Positions 46,301 through 60,347 of a stretch of DNA of 64,000 nucleotides are shown here, in pieces; within the stretch, counting starts at the first letter, position 1; each line of letters opens with the position of its first letter. A program made the position numbers and the translations under genes. The stretch spans positions 15,235,001 through 15,299,000 of the forward strand of contig NC_082612.1 in the NCBI RefSeq assembly GCF_030936135.1, read 5' to 3'. The notes under the pieces were generated by a model. That model saw nothing but the letters and a program-made list of their open reading frames with translations. It was not told where the DNA came from and did not search any database. This stretch comes from Gavia stellata (Eukaryota > Chordata > Aves > Gaviiformes > Gaviidae).

Positions 46301-49300
46301 TGTGCCTGGACGGGGGGGTTAAAGGAACAGGCACACTATTGTTCATATTTCATTGGAGCCACTTTCATTATTGCAGCTTGTGGTGGAGGACTGGCGTGCA
46401 CAGGCTGAATTACCTTGTCTTCTGCTTTTAAATCTAACCCAATTATGCGAATTTCATCTTTTCATCCTCCCGAATTCCAAAAGACCTGGAAGTTGACTAA
46501 AAGATTTGTAATTTGAGAATGATGAGCCAGTGCCTATAGTGAAACATGAGGCGAGCCTCTGCAGCAGGAGACCAAAAGTCATACCCCATCCTTGCCTTTG
46601 CTTGCCCACCCTTCCCCACTCGCACTCCCAGACTGGAGCATTGCAGTGTATTGTCAATATAATAAAAACTACATGCATTTTATAAAAAACAAAACAAAAA
46701 CAAACCCAAACCTGATCTGCTGCCATATTCTCAATCAAGAAAGTCTTACTTCATTCATGACTCCAGTGGTTTTACCCATGTTCTTTGCCTTAGCAGCTTT
46801 GCTTTGGCCTGTTTTTATCATGAATTAGCAATCTTTACCCACACCCAGTCATCTTCCACCTAGATCAAGTATTGTATCCTTCTGTTAAAATTTGTCATTT
46901 ACACTATATCTTTATAGTCTTTCTGAAAGCCATTAACTCAAGAGAAAAAAAAGTCCTTAAAGCCTCACAATAACATGTTTTGCTGCACTACATGATTCTA
47001 TACTAAAACTATTTATCCAGTGGAAGTCATCATAACACACTGTTCATCCATGCCAGTGTAGCTCACTGGAACCCAAAAGCCACACTCCAATTTGCTCTAA
47101 GTATTAGCATGGAGGAACATAGTTTACCCTGCGTGGCTGGGAAGGTGTTTTCCATCAACTAGGCCTTCCCTAGTTCTTGGAGTTTTTCCGATACATGAAC
47201 ACACTACAAAAGATCAGATGCTAAAGCAGCTCTCAAACAAACTTACTGCTGCTCCAGAGACTGTAAATGTTTTCAAGTACAGGAGTTCATGAGAAGCCCA
47301 AGAATTTTTGTTCTGGCAAAGGGGAACTTGGTATTTGCAACAAACCATCATCACTACACTTCTAAATAAACTGGTTTTGCTGGTAGAGGGGAGTTGCATT
47401 TAATAGTACAATTAGGAGAAAAATTAGGAGAAAAGAAGTTTTGTATCACAGGCTTGTCTAGTTTTTGTCTGTTTTTCTAACAGCCCCTAACAGTTGTAGA
47501 TAACTGCAGTCTAGCCATGACATGTCCTATTTAGAAACATTCCCCTTTTTAGAAAGAGATGGAAAGTTTAGAAGTGGAGGGTTTAAGAAGGGGAGAGGGG
47601 GCAGGGACTGAGACAGAGCTACTGTAGAAGGATGTGTGCTACGAAGGCACAAAGACACTCCTTAACACCATCCAAGGAATTTCCAGTTGTTCCTGAGAGC
47701 AACTTCATGTCGTTACAGAGATACAACACAATTTAGAGGTCACCCACATACATAGTCTTACACACTCTGCTTATTATGAGTTAAGTCTAACTCCTACTCC
47801 TTGTTTAAATTAAGAACAAATTAATCTTAATGCAACCAGACAGCTCAAACAACAACAAACTACCCTGAAATCAGGCCTGTGGTCCAACAAAGACATATAC
47901 AAGACAGATGGGAATAGGAGTTTATTAGCTATTATTTCACAAAAGTCTCTTTGTTTGGAAAGACTCAGAGGAAAAAAAAAAAGAGAAAGGAGAGAGAGAA
48001 AAAAGAGACAGACAAAATAAAGGAATATCAGAATAGTGAAGTTAACGACAACAGAAAATATTAATAAACTGGAACATGCCCCTGAGGGAAGCTGAGTGAG
48101 CTCCTCAGTCATTTTTCACATTAATTTGAACATGCAGAAAAATTAATTTTTGGCCAGTTCTGTGCCAGAAAAAAATCTTCATCAAAAAAAGGAACTGAAA
48201 AACTTCTTTGTCACTTGTTTGTTCTAGATTGTTCTTGGATTTTTATTATGCAGAAGATTATTAAGGAAGTGCACCATCTGCAGAAAGTGATGAGTGTTCC
48301 TTGAAAAGTGTTTCTAGGTAAAGCTGATCCTCAAGTCTCTGCTTGAAAGAAGTCATGGTAACTGTGGGAATTTGTTCTTCCACCACCATCTTTTTTTTGT
48401 ATTAATTACATGAAAAACTATATTCCAAGGAATCATCTTCATTTCCATGTTTAGATTAATTACAGAAACTACCTGCCACTGCAGAGGAAGCAACATCAAC
48501 CAATTAATTTAATTAGAGAGTCTAAATGGTGCAGTATTCAGTTTACAAGCTATCCATACACAAAAGACTATTTTACCAGAGAATTCTACCAGAGCTTCAC
48601 AGTAACAAACACGTTCAAGCGTTCTGCAAGCCATCTGAACTGATAAACCAGCAAAACTTACGTGATAAATTTTCCATTAGAAATTTCCTTACCCAGTCAT
48701 TGTCTTGCATACAACTTACAGTCTGCCTGGGCTTTGATCCTAATCCAGCCTACTACATCTGATCTCATTTAGGCTTCCTCAGTATCAGTTGTTTCAGACA
48801 GCTATCAATCCATTTGCAAGCCGTCATGTCTGATTACCTATACAAATGACTTGCCAAATCTCTAAAATATCACGAGAACAATATACAGAATGTTTTTTTA
48901 CAATGATCCTTTTATCATGAGAATATAAGTGCCTTACAGACTTTACTATAAGCTTTTGAAAGGGCAGTATGATAAACATGCTTTATGGATGGTAGTACAG
49001 TGCAGCCAAGGGAAATTAATACAGGAAGTAACAAACCATAAACGAAAGCAGACAGACTGATCAGCAGGCTCCATAGACACCTGTCTGAATTCTGGAGAGG
49101 TGCCAAGAGGTATCACAGAACATAAGATACGTTTCTTTCATGCTTCAGAGGCCTTCCCTTTTACTCCCTGGTGAAATGCTTGCCCAGTCTTAAAGATCAT
49201 TGCCACATGGCTATTTTGCAGAGCCATAGCAAGACCAATGGATGAGGATGGATGACGACAAAAAGGTTTCCTGAACCCTGGAGTCACTTGAAGGGGCTGA

Positions 49301-52300
49301 AGTACCACAACAGGGTAGTGACCTGGAGTCTCTCCACGAACCTTACAGAAATCAGTATTTGTCTGACAAGGATCAGCATTACAAGAAGTGATGACTGCCT
49401 TTGCCTCCCTTTCTCTTGATTTTCTGCCCCTGTAACTCCGTGACAGTCTTGGTTTCTTCACACATGAAGGCTGCTTGCCCATACACCCTGTCCTTTGAGA
49501 TCCTCAAAAGGGAGTGCCAGCTGGGTTGCCCGAAGAAGCGTGCTTGTTGTGTTTCAAGAGAATGATCATTTCTTACATAATTACATTTTGCAGACAATAA
49601 AGAGAAGCACTAGAGCACCGTGAAAGGTGCTTATGTTATCACACTTGGCCAGGACATTCTCTAGGCAAGCCTGTGTATAGGAAGGTAAAGCAGGTACCCA
49701 AAACAGAAATGAAAGCTTCCAAATACAACTTTGCTCACTTCTACTCACAGACCTCATGAAGTAGGGAAGTCATCCTCGGTAAGAGCTTCATCATTACTTA
49801 CACACTGTATCACAACAAAGAAAGCTTGGTAGCAATTTTGTGACATGGCAAACGAGTGATGCCAATGCCATTTAGTCATGGAGCAGGTTGAAATTAGAAG
49901 ATAATTGCTGAAAAATCTAAGAACAGCCAAACAGCACAAGTAAATAATTGCCTAAAGAAAAATCGATGACTGAGTTATTGAATGTGGCACACAAAGGAGA
50001 AGAATGCTATCTTCTACCTATCAATGTACTGATTTGGCAAGTATTTCCTTTATGCTAATCCTTGAATCTGCAGAAAAGATCACAACCTAATTAAGTACCT
50101 GCAGACAGATCAACTGGTGCACATGTTTTTAAAAAAAATACTCTTTAAACTTCTGTTCCAGAAACTACATTACTCGGCAGAGAAAATCTTTGGATCTGGT
50201 CTTAAATTATCCCCTAGCCCTTCCGCTAACATGAACTGAATCCAAAAGGAATCTCTAAACTGTCAGTGACAGGCTAGGCTAAAGGATATCAGATGAACTT
50301 GCAGTCTCCTTCCCAACAGCTCGGTCACTGCCTACGACTGTGCTAGCATGTAACAACGACGACGAAGTTATCTGATGCCTCACATTGACCCAATTTAATA
50401 AAAGGTATAGCAATGTGTTCCAGTCATAACTATCATGAACTGACTATGCACTGTAATCGTATAGAATACAAAAATTCAAAATTTACTACCTGGATTGGAA
50501 GAAAATGCTACAATTCTTTCAAGTGAACCATAGGCCTGATTTTGAGGTAGCCTATTATTGTTTGAACTGCCTGATTACATGAAGAAGCTTAATTTGTTCA
50601 CTATGCTAGGACAAGATCAAAGTGATGTAGCTGAGCAGATATACATGACAATCTTAAAAAAAGCTGTTCTTCATGTCTTTGTTCTTCAAATGATACTCAT
50701 CACACAGTTACACATGCAATCCCTGTCTCTGAGAACAACAATTCTTTGAGTCTCTCCAGCTCCTTTAGGAGAAAGCAGGAGGAAAGATCAATGGATGCAT
50801 TCATTCTATCCAATACTCCTGCATACGCCATCCTGAACAAAATATAATTTCAGTCATGCTGTTACGTGGTCAGTGACAAAATGCATTACATTTCATAACT
50901 GTCAACTTAAATAGAGAGGAAAGATGTATTACCAAGTTTATCATTCTCTGTGCAAAAATAACATCATGACTGACAACACACATGTTCAATGCAAAAAGGA
51001 TGCAATTATCTTATGCTAATCACAACACAGAATTGCAGAGCTTTCATTATAAACAGAAAGCCTCTACATTTTCCAAAAGGTAACTTTCCGTGTGTGCTAA
51101 CATGAGATAAAACTACCCATCCATAATGCAAACGGTAGCTTTCATCATAAATTAAGTTCCTCCCCTGAAACAATGCTCTTTTACAACATACTTTAATATG
51201 CTTGGCATTTCAGGTCCCTGAAGAAGTTGAGGCTTCACAGTGAGACCTTGGAGATGTTGTAAATCAAGGATCAGTGCAAGAGATTTATGCTACAGTTTGA
51301 CCTTTAAAGTCTTCCAGCAAGAGGCAGCTGACTGATCCATAGTTTGAATCTGCAGGGCTCATAACCATGATGGTTGTCTTGGGAAGTTATGGCCTTCATA
51401 ACCCCCCCAAATTACATCAACATGTCAAAACTAGGCAACACAGTTGATACTACAGGCAGTCATTAGGGGAGGCTTCTTAAAGTGCCATACTAGGCAGAGG
51501 CTGAACAACAGATAGTACCTTTGAGAGGTGAGAAAGTGCTTTGCCATCTGGGAATGACGAGAATATATTATTCATTTCTTATCTGCAATCACAAAGAAAT
51601 GTCATAAACCTCTGTAACATCAGGAAAAGTAGCTGCCTAACTTCAGAGATATGTCTTTCCTAGATAAGGCTAATGCAATTGCTGCTGACCTGTGGAGCCA
51701 TTTCCTGCATAACAAAGTGAACTACACACTGGGTAAGAAGGGCACAAGCCAGAGTAATGGACAGAAACATGGCTGACCTTGGAAAAGTCAGTCTCATCAC
51801 TGGTACCAGTTAAGTTCAAATGACATGCGAGAAGTCAAATACCTTAAGAAGCATTTTCCTGGTCACAGCACTGGAAGTAGAAAATCCTCCGCTCTTCCTC
51901 CCCATCCCAGCAATGATCAGCCAGCCAGGAAAAGAGAGTACAGGCCCTGTCTTAAGAAGAGCACAATGGCTCTTCCCTTTGTCTACACAGAAGATGAAGG
52001 TAACAGGGGAGAATCTGGGACCACTTTCATCAAGATGAGTGCTATCAATGCAGCAGCTGTGCCCCTCAAGAGTTCTGGAGACTCAGAGACTTGCCTCTTG
52101 GGACACAACCCCCTTATAACCTCCTTTGGAAGATACTGCTTTGGAGCAACGTCTGGTCTGCATATTCTGTCCGTTAAAGTACCTTCACTTAATTTTTTAC
52201 AGATGAATAACAATACTGAAATGCATTTTCTAGTGTTTCAGAATAGCTGACTTCTAAGAACTGATAACAGGCTGAAACAAATGGAAAATATTAGACTCAG

Positions 52301-55300
52301 TTATCAAAGAGGTTAATGCTGAGAAGCTCTATGCTGATACTGACAATGAACTTCAAGAAAATTTACATGAAAACAGATAACAAGTTTGCAACTTGTCGCT
52401 ATTTCAATTTCCATTTTGCATAATTCAGCTTGAGTTCCAAACACCTGAAACTGAATCCCATAGTATCCTAAAAAAATTTTGAGTACTACGGGAGATGCAT
52501 GTTGAACAGAATAAATAAATTTGTATTCTGTTTGAGACAGGCATATTACGTGGAACAGGTTTATATGTTCTTTATTCTTCCCCAAACTTCTGGATAGTGA
52601 CAGAGAAAGGAATAACCACACTTTCCTGAATGTATCACACATGTAAATGGCATGATCAATACCCAATAGAAAAGCACATAAAAATACATTTTAAAGTTAA
52701 TTAGCTCTATGTTATTTATAAACACCTTCTGGATCCCGATTTTGCACTTTGAAACTATACTTCAATTCCTAATTGCCCATCTATGTATTCAGATTGATTC
52801 ACCAGATGTTAAGGGAATTACAGGGGAATCTCTGCCCCTCTAATTACAAGAGGTTAAACTAGGAGCCATTTCATACCATTCTGAATGCACATTTAATCCT
52901 CATGCTTAAAATTCCCATCACTGACAACACTTAACGCAACAAAAATATTTTCCTTTTAATAATACCTTAAAGAAAATTATCTACTTATGCTGTCAAAGAC
53001 ATTAGAAAGACAAATCACAGGCCCATGTGAACCCTGAACACAGAGACAGTAGTTGAATTTATTTTTGCAGAGCTTACTGCTACATAATACAGGAAAAAAA
53101 GGAATTACGTAAAGAGGAATTGCTAAAAGACTGTAGAAGAAAAAAATCTGAGATTTGAAAGAACCAGAGGAGGACAGAAGACTGCCCAAGACATGTCAGG
53201 TCTTCAGGAAGAACATCATGGGCCATCAAGACATCAATTTCAGCAGCACTAGAAAATGTAATCCTTTAATTAAGTATGTCCTGTTCTGGAAAACAATCCT
53301 CCTTAAGTGACAGATTTGAGAAATACTTACTCAGTATTTTTTGGTAAACAGACAAAAAGAAACTCATCTATTGTCCAAGGAGTTGACCTCTCCCAAAAAG
53401 AAAAATCTTAACATCCCATCCAGGAAGAACTTACCTGCTGCCACACATTCACAATACAATGCCAGTTGACTGGGGTAACTGTTTTGGTTTAGTTTCCATC
53501 AACTTCTGTTACCATTTTGAAGCAATGACAAATATGTCAAGTGCCTGATATACAAAAGCCTTCCTGATACGTTTTACATATCTCATAACAACAGCTTGAA
53601 TAAACCAGAGACTAAAACATGTGCATCCCTGTTTACCATATACATTCAAGCAAAACTGAAAGAATTGTTACAATAAAACGTCTATGGAACACATTAACTC
53701 ATCGGTAACAGGAAAGGAAGGCAAATGCATAAATTTAATTAAAAAAAAAAAAGATGGTCTAAAGATAGGTTAATTTCAACAGTAAGTCATAAAAGTTCCT
53801 AAATGTCTATTAATGTTATCTTATTTATTAAATTATAATCAGTGTCCATAGATAAATTGCAAGAGACAGCCATCCCATAGACTCCTCCTTTCATATAATT
53901 ATCCTTCTTTCTCACTCCTGGGCTCTCTCATGTTCTTTTAAATTTTGTCTTATGGCTAAAAGGACGGAGAAAAAGCCTTGTAGTATAAACAAGAGAAGTA
54001 AGAAAAATTATGTTCTGGTGCAGGCAAAGCATTCTGGATTTGATAAGTTAGAAGAAAAGGAAGACTTTGCTTTAAGGCTTTTATCATTCTTTGTGAACCC
54101 TTCTATTGCAAGCACTGAACCAAGCAACCAATGAAAAGAATGAAACAGACCAGTTGAATTTTCTGTAGGAACCGCCAAATTAGTCAAGGCCATCAAAGGA
54201 GTGTGATGGCAGGAGACAGGCAGATCAGAGGGCTTCAACACTTGGGGAAGTTATGGCAGTAACATATCTGATCTGTATTACAGCTGATCTGTAATAACTC
54301 TGTGTACATGCTCTGAGGGCAAAAAATGTGTGTGTGTGGGGGGATTACCATAGTCCCATTTCCTTGAGTTTATGTAGGTCTTGAGAGAAACGTATGGAGA
54401 ACATATGAATCCATGATACTCTTGAATCCATGCTTTAAACAAGTGTTAACTACCATTTTGAGTGGGACTGTATTTGTAGAACCCACATCCTTCTTACATT
54501 CTTGGGTAGCCATCAGGAAAATAATCTGCTTATGAAGCCTGAAGCTCTAATAATCTCTGTGATAGTTAGTTATACAAAAAATACAGAAACTGAGCTGACA
54601 TTTTGCTTGACACAGTAATGCTATATAAACTGGCAACAAGGTATTAACTGGAAAGAACCAGCAATGAAATTTTAATTAAGTATTTTGTTTGCTCTCAAAA
54701 TATATAAAAAATCTTCTCTCATATTTTGTAGTTGCTTTCCTCAATGTTACCTAGATGCAAGAAAGTAGGGATGTATACATATTTTATCTGCTGTCATTAA
54801 GCTACAGAACCAAAATCATGAAGACAAACAAAACGTTTGCATAAAACTCAACTCTGAAAATTTGCTTACCTCCAATATATGCTAGAGTAAAAAATTGCCC
54901 CAAAAGACTGAATTAGTCCATGATGATTTAAATCATATCAAACAAAAAATTCCTTCAGAGTTCCTATGAAAAATTAAAAAAGGGGAAAACACAAACATTC
55001 TCTAGTCCACTCTGTTTATTTCACATCAACATTAATAATTTTATTAACAAGGTGCCCAGACTCTCTAAAAAAGTACTCTGTGGAAATAAAGTTTAATTTA
55101 CCTATTAAAAGAAAATCCAACCACACAACCCAATGATAATGTCTTTTACTGCTACTATTATTTAATCACATTCTTAATATATGCAGTTTGGTGCTCTTTT
55201 TTGGCACATCTTATCCAAGAACATGCCACCATGGTAGGTGACGCCTTAGGTTCACCAACCAAGCAACTTTCCAGCTGCTTTGCACCATCTGAGCACCTCT

Positions 55301-58300
55301 GTCTGGATGGAAGCAGCTTACTGAGGACCTGTGCTGTTTCTGTTTAGAAAAGGTTATGGTCTATGAAGCCTAATCAAAGCTCAACGGATTTTTTTTTAAA
55401 AGACTTCCATTGACTTCAGAAAGTTTTTATCAGGCTCCTAGATGAGAAGGGACATGAAGACAGAGATAGAAAAAAGTGAAGGATTAAAATAAAATTGTAA
55501 ATCATATTGTATAGCAAAAACATAGCTTTATCTTTTTTAAACTGTACTTAAAAATTTATGCACGTTCCATTTATTGGGTTCTTTATCAGTAAGTTAAATG
55601 AAAAGCAGACTTGTGGGTTGTTCAAAAGACAGCAGTTAAATCTATGCAGAGTTGACTGGAAGGGCCATGGGGCTACCATAGGTGATATATGTATTTGCTA
55701 AGGAAAGAGGAAAAACTACTTTTTTTTTTTTTTTATATATAGTCTGCTTACAGAAAGTACAAGAGAGATTACTGTGGCTTTTGAAGGGCAAGATGTAGGT
55801 TTCTATATAAACAAGAATATAGAATTTTTTTTTTAAGAATTCATTTTATCCTAATCTTTAGTACAGTCCAGTGAAAAGATTCCAGCAAGGAACTATTTAA
55901 TACACATGATTTTGAAAAGTTAACACAGAGTTCTCTGTACTGTTTTGCATGATTAAAAACAAATACTCAGCCATGAAATCCTCTATGTACAAAGAAATGT
56001 ACCTTAAACCTTGCCAATTTCCTGCGCATTTGTTGTTTAGTTTTTCTATACTGTACTCTTAAGACACTTTTAAAGGAACGCAGTTTCCTTTCCTATCAAC
56101 ATGTGCATATTACAGGTGCATATGCTAGCATTAATGTTTAAATATAGTAATTAACTTTAAATAAGCATGAAAATGTTTTTGACAAATTAAATAGTAGTGT
56201 TCAGAAGCAGTTCTCAGCGTGTGCCTTTAAACACATGTAATAGGGTGGTCAGATGAAGACCAATGAAGGCAAAAGCATAGTTGCCCTGCTTGCCCCAACA
56301 ATTATTGTGCCAACAGGCATTATATGAGAACGGAGCTGTGCAGCAGATCCCAGGTACTTAGCAAATTCAAGATTTAACACCATTCACTACGTTCAGTGCA
56401 AACCCTCTGGGGGATTTTTAGCTTTATGTGAATTCCAGTATGTAATACTGGGACAACCACTGGACTGACAAGAAAATAGTATGAAAAAGTTTGCGCTCTA
56501 GACTGCAAAAATCCCTTTCTCTCCTTTTAAATTCCTTCAATATGCTCAAATAATGATTAACTTAATAATAATATTTCACAGTTTAGCTTTCACCATTAAG
56601 GTTTTAAAAGCTTTTAGTGGGATATCAAAGACCACACTCCAAAATTAATCTGAACTCATATAACTGTATGTGTGTGGATCTCCAGCTAAAGCATATAGGA
56701 CTTTCAAGAAGAGTCAGGATAGAAAAATCAAGTACTTTTTCCCAAAAGTCCATATTACTGTTTGAATCTATCAAACTTCTGGGACTGAAAAGTAATTTCT
56801 GAAAATCCGTAATATTGGCCAAAACTCCCTTCCAGCTGACATATTCTAAAGTAGGTCTTGTTGTGACATTGATAACGAATAGGTTCTGCGTGAAAGAATT
56901 TTCAGGATTTAGAGCGCCCTGGTTTTAATCTCATTCTCACTGGCACAATACTAGAATTACTTTTTTAGTACCCATCTTTAATTTCTTGAAATTCTTGAAA
57001 TTAACAGATCAGTCACAGTCAAATCTCATCTACATACTAGGCCTCGTATGCTGTTACTATTAGAAGAAACAATAGAGTATGGAGTAGCATCAACATGAAA
57101 TGAGACTTGGGACTTTTTTCTTTTAGTTGAGGAAGTTGAGGAAGTCCTCAAAACCCAAGCAAAACATACAATTTTCTTATTAGATGTATGGCAGGTGAGC
57201 GAGTAGCTCTTGAAGCTGGTTCAGCTTCAGAATTGCCAAAGCATCTTTGCTGCTTCATCCAGGCCTTGTAAGATCCCAGACAAAAAATCAAAGTTCAAGC
57301 ATAAAGGCAAAACAGAGGGCAGCACCTTCACAATACTTGCTTCGCATACGGGGCTGCTTCCATACAGTCAGCTTCCAGTGTAACTAGTACTACTCTGGGT
57401 ATCTGCTCCCACTTCAGATACACATCCTATTTGCTACACACACATAAATGGTATAGATTTGAACCCTATGGATACTGGCTAGAGAAGAACCTTACCTCTG
57501 CAAGGACAGGAGTTGTACATAGCAGAAAATAATGAGGCTTTTACAAATGTGACCTCCTAGCTCTTAAGAACCAAAGTTCTTAAGTACCAGAAAGCCACAA
57601 TCAAGGAGATGGCAACTCTGCAAATACCCAGCATATCTGAGTGAAGATGTGAAGGCAGCAATGTGGAAAACAGCAACACACGAACTAATGAAAAAACAAG
57701 AGCAATCAGTGTGAAATAGAAATTATCAAGTGCCAAGTGTCAGGGCTATGCTTGTACCTATTCAAAGGAGATGACAGTCTGTAAGTATTGTGTCTTTGGT
57801 AGCCATTGTTGTTATTGTCAGAACAGAACTGGTTAGCAGGTAGAGATCAGCCTCTTTGAGCTACTGACTGTTAGAGCTTTCACATCCTATTTTCTTGTCT
57901 CTTGTTTTGGGCCTGCCCTGACACTGGATATTGATAAGGGACAACAACACACAGAAAAAAAAAAAGTTAACACTTGTAAATCAAAGAATCATTCTTTCCA
58001 GCCTCAAAGATTCAAAACCTAAACAACAACATAATTTTTTACAAAGAGATGCTTAAATTACTAATGATGCAGTAAGGACGGAAATGTTCAGCACAGATTT
58101 CTTTTTTATCACAGACTGATGGCCTTGTATAGGAGGAACTACTTTCTAAAGCAGCACAAACCAAATTCTAAACTGCCACTAGAAAGGATTAAACACCATG
58201 TACTTAGGGTAGATATTTTCAAAAAACAACAATCCCATGTACTCTTCAAACACATGTAGTATGTGCCAATAATAAAACAGCTAGCAGATCTTAAGCTCTT

Positions 58301-59999
58301 TCAGAAAGCACTATTTCTAAATGGGATTAACAAAGGTTAGTACTCAGCAGGATCCTAATCTGTTCCTTTTGTGATCTACGAGCACATCTTTTGTGGTAAT
58401 ACTTGATGATAACAGATAGTTAAAAAAGTTAAAAAAGAGAGGCAAGAACAGGGAAAAATTTGCTGAACTAAGTGAGCTGCCCAGTAGGCAGAGTCTATTA
58501 AAACAATACCCACATTTCAATACCTTCAACTGCAAAGTTTTACAGAGATCTTTGTAGATCTTATCAACATATAAAGTAGATAGTATGTATGGAATGAGGC
58601 ACCTTGTCCTAGAAAGCTGCATTTCTGAAAAGGATCTATTATGCAAAGCAGAAAAAAATTTCAATAATAAGCAATCTTCCACTGCAATACTGGAGCTAGA
58701 GAAGCCTTTTTTTTTTTTTTTACAAAGGGGACAACAGCAATTAGGAGCTTCAAGGTTATTTTACTTCTCTACATTACTAAGAATCAGAACTTGGCACACA
58801 GTTCTGCTTCCTACAGTTAAAAAAGGCCTTTGAGAAAATGGGGAGACACAGCAAAAGGGACACAAAAATAATTACTGCCTCAGTGAAAAAGTATTTCATA
58901 TTAGGAACCAAGTACATATAGATGTCTACATGGTGTAAAACAACGCTGTGGTGAGAAACCCGACAGCTCTATCTGGCAAATAGATTTACAAAACAAAGCA
59001 GCACCACATGCAGAGATGCGGGTTTGGATTCTGACTGGATTTCAAAAGCTCAACTAAAAGAAAACCAAAAGGTACTTTGACTGCAGAGTAGAAATATTCT
59101 TTCTAGGAGAAAACCAAGAGCAATAAACAACTCTTCAATCTAGAACTGTCATGAGAAGAATTTGTAGCACAAAGGTGAAGCCAGACTACTCGAGATTTTG
59201 TAAACACACGTTTTCCTCAGTGAGGATAATTACTAGAATATATTAGCATGGAAAGCTATGGCTTTTCCCTTTACTTATTTATGTTTTTAATCTAAAAATC
59301 AGGCCTAGATAGTCTATGAAATGTGTTAGTTCAAAGAAGTGGCTTCTGGACTCGGTAAAATAACTTGAGAGAAATTACCTGGGATACACAGCAGAAAGGA
59401 GCAAATGACCTAATGGTCCCCTTCTGTTGAAGACACCTGGCTTGAAAAATTTACAGTAGAAATGTCTGGTTTCAACATACTTTTTTTTTTTTTAAAAAAA
59501 TACCACAGAAGACACAGCAGGGAACTAACAGAAGGCTGCAAAGTTGGATTGGTGAAGGAAGAAGAGAGCTTTAGGAAGTAAAGAATGAAAAGGAGACTGA
59601 AAGAAACATGGTTTGGGAAGGAGGGAACATAAAACCTTGATTGCAGTGGTAGTTCAAAATGGTAAGGCTTAATGATAGAACCTAGCAGTGTCAGGGCACA
59701 GAGAGGAAAATTAAACTGAAAATGTTCAAATAGGGATGACCATTAGCCTCTGTGTCTTTTTGACTCTCAATCAGGCCCATCAAGCACCTCAAGATGTCAA
59801 CAATGTTCATATACATAGTACAGAGGCAAAATAGGCAAACTTGTGAATTAAGATTTTTCTTGTGCCCTGCAATTTAACTATTCTTTTCCAGGCCAGGCAT
59901 CTCACATTATACAGGGTGTAAAAGTAAACTTTGCTAACCATAGTGGTAAAGAAGAACGCTTCATTCTCTTCCTCTTCTCTGTGTTAACAAATACCATAT

Positions 60000-60240
60000 C
60001 CTTTCTCTGTCGCCTCTACTCCAGAGTGAGCAGTACCAAATCCTTTAATCTTTTCTTACTGGTCAAGTTTTCTAGATCTCTGGTGATTCTCATTTCTTCC
60101 CCTGAAACAGTTTCGCCAGTTTTTCTACAAATTCAGACAAAATTTGTACAAGAAATCTAGTAGGGGTCTTATTAGCACTGAGTGGAACAATTATTTCTTC
60201 CATCTTAAAAACAATACTGTCATCCAGTTCCTCTAGTCTA
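60000..60240 (-). mobile_element. CR1-like LINE fragment, very old
   Basis: The plus strand reads like the reverse complement of a CR1-family 3' region. It has tactccagagtgagcagtac, then caaatcctttaatcttttc, and further on aggggtcttattagcactga followed by gtggaacaattatttcttcc. These match in order the blocks of CR1 antisense as remembered (lead-in to the 'gaacagccccaa' region, then the 'ggtctcaccagtgctgagta' region). It is heavily diverged, with no usable open frame. A 65-codon minus-strand frame here is chance. Confidence 0.6.
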
Positions 60241-60324
60241 GTATGATTGTTCTCTATTACACAGTAATAAAAATAAAAATCTTGCATTAGCAGAAACAGT
60301 CTCCAACACCTCAGATGGGAGGAT

Positions 60325-60347
60325 TAAAATAAAATAAAATAAAAAAT
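60325..60347. repeat. AAAAT microsatellite
   Basis: About four taaaa units on the plus strand, shortly after the CR1-like fragment. Confidence 0.85.

Noticed and set aside
47214..47399. Possible exon on minus strand with acceptor-like tttgccag and donor-like gtaagt near 47240, open in frame between them
   Set aside because: The peptide has no CSPG or Calx-beta character and the exon would not end in phase 1 as the downstream FREM2 exon requires.
53425..53480. Good donor context (gcagcag|gtaagttc) on the minus strand
   Set aside because: Upstream frames are closed by stops within a short distance and the peptide is not FREM-like.
60090..60287. 65-codon minus-strand frame that looks superficially protein-like
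   Set aside because: It coincides with the CR1-like relic and reads the LINE 3' region out of any known coding frame.
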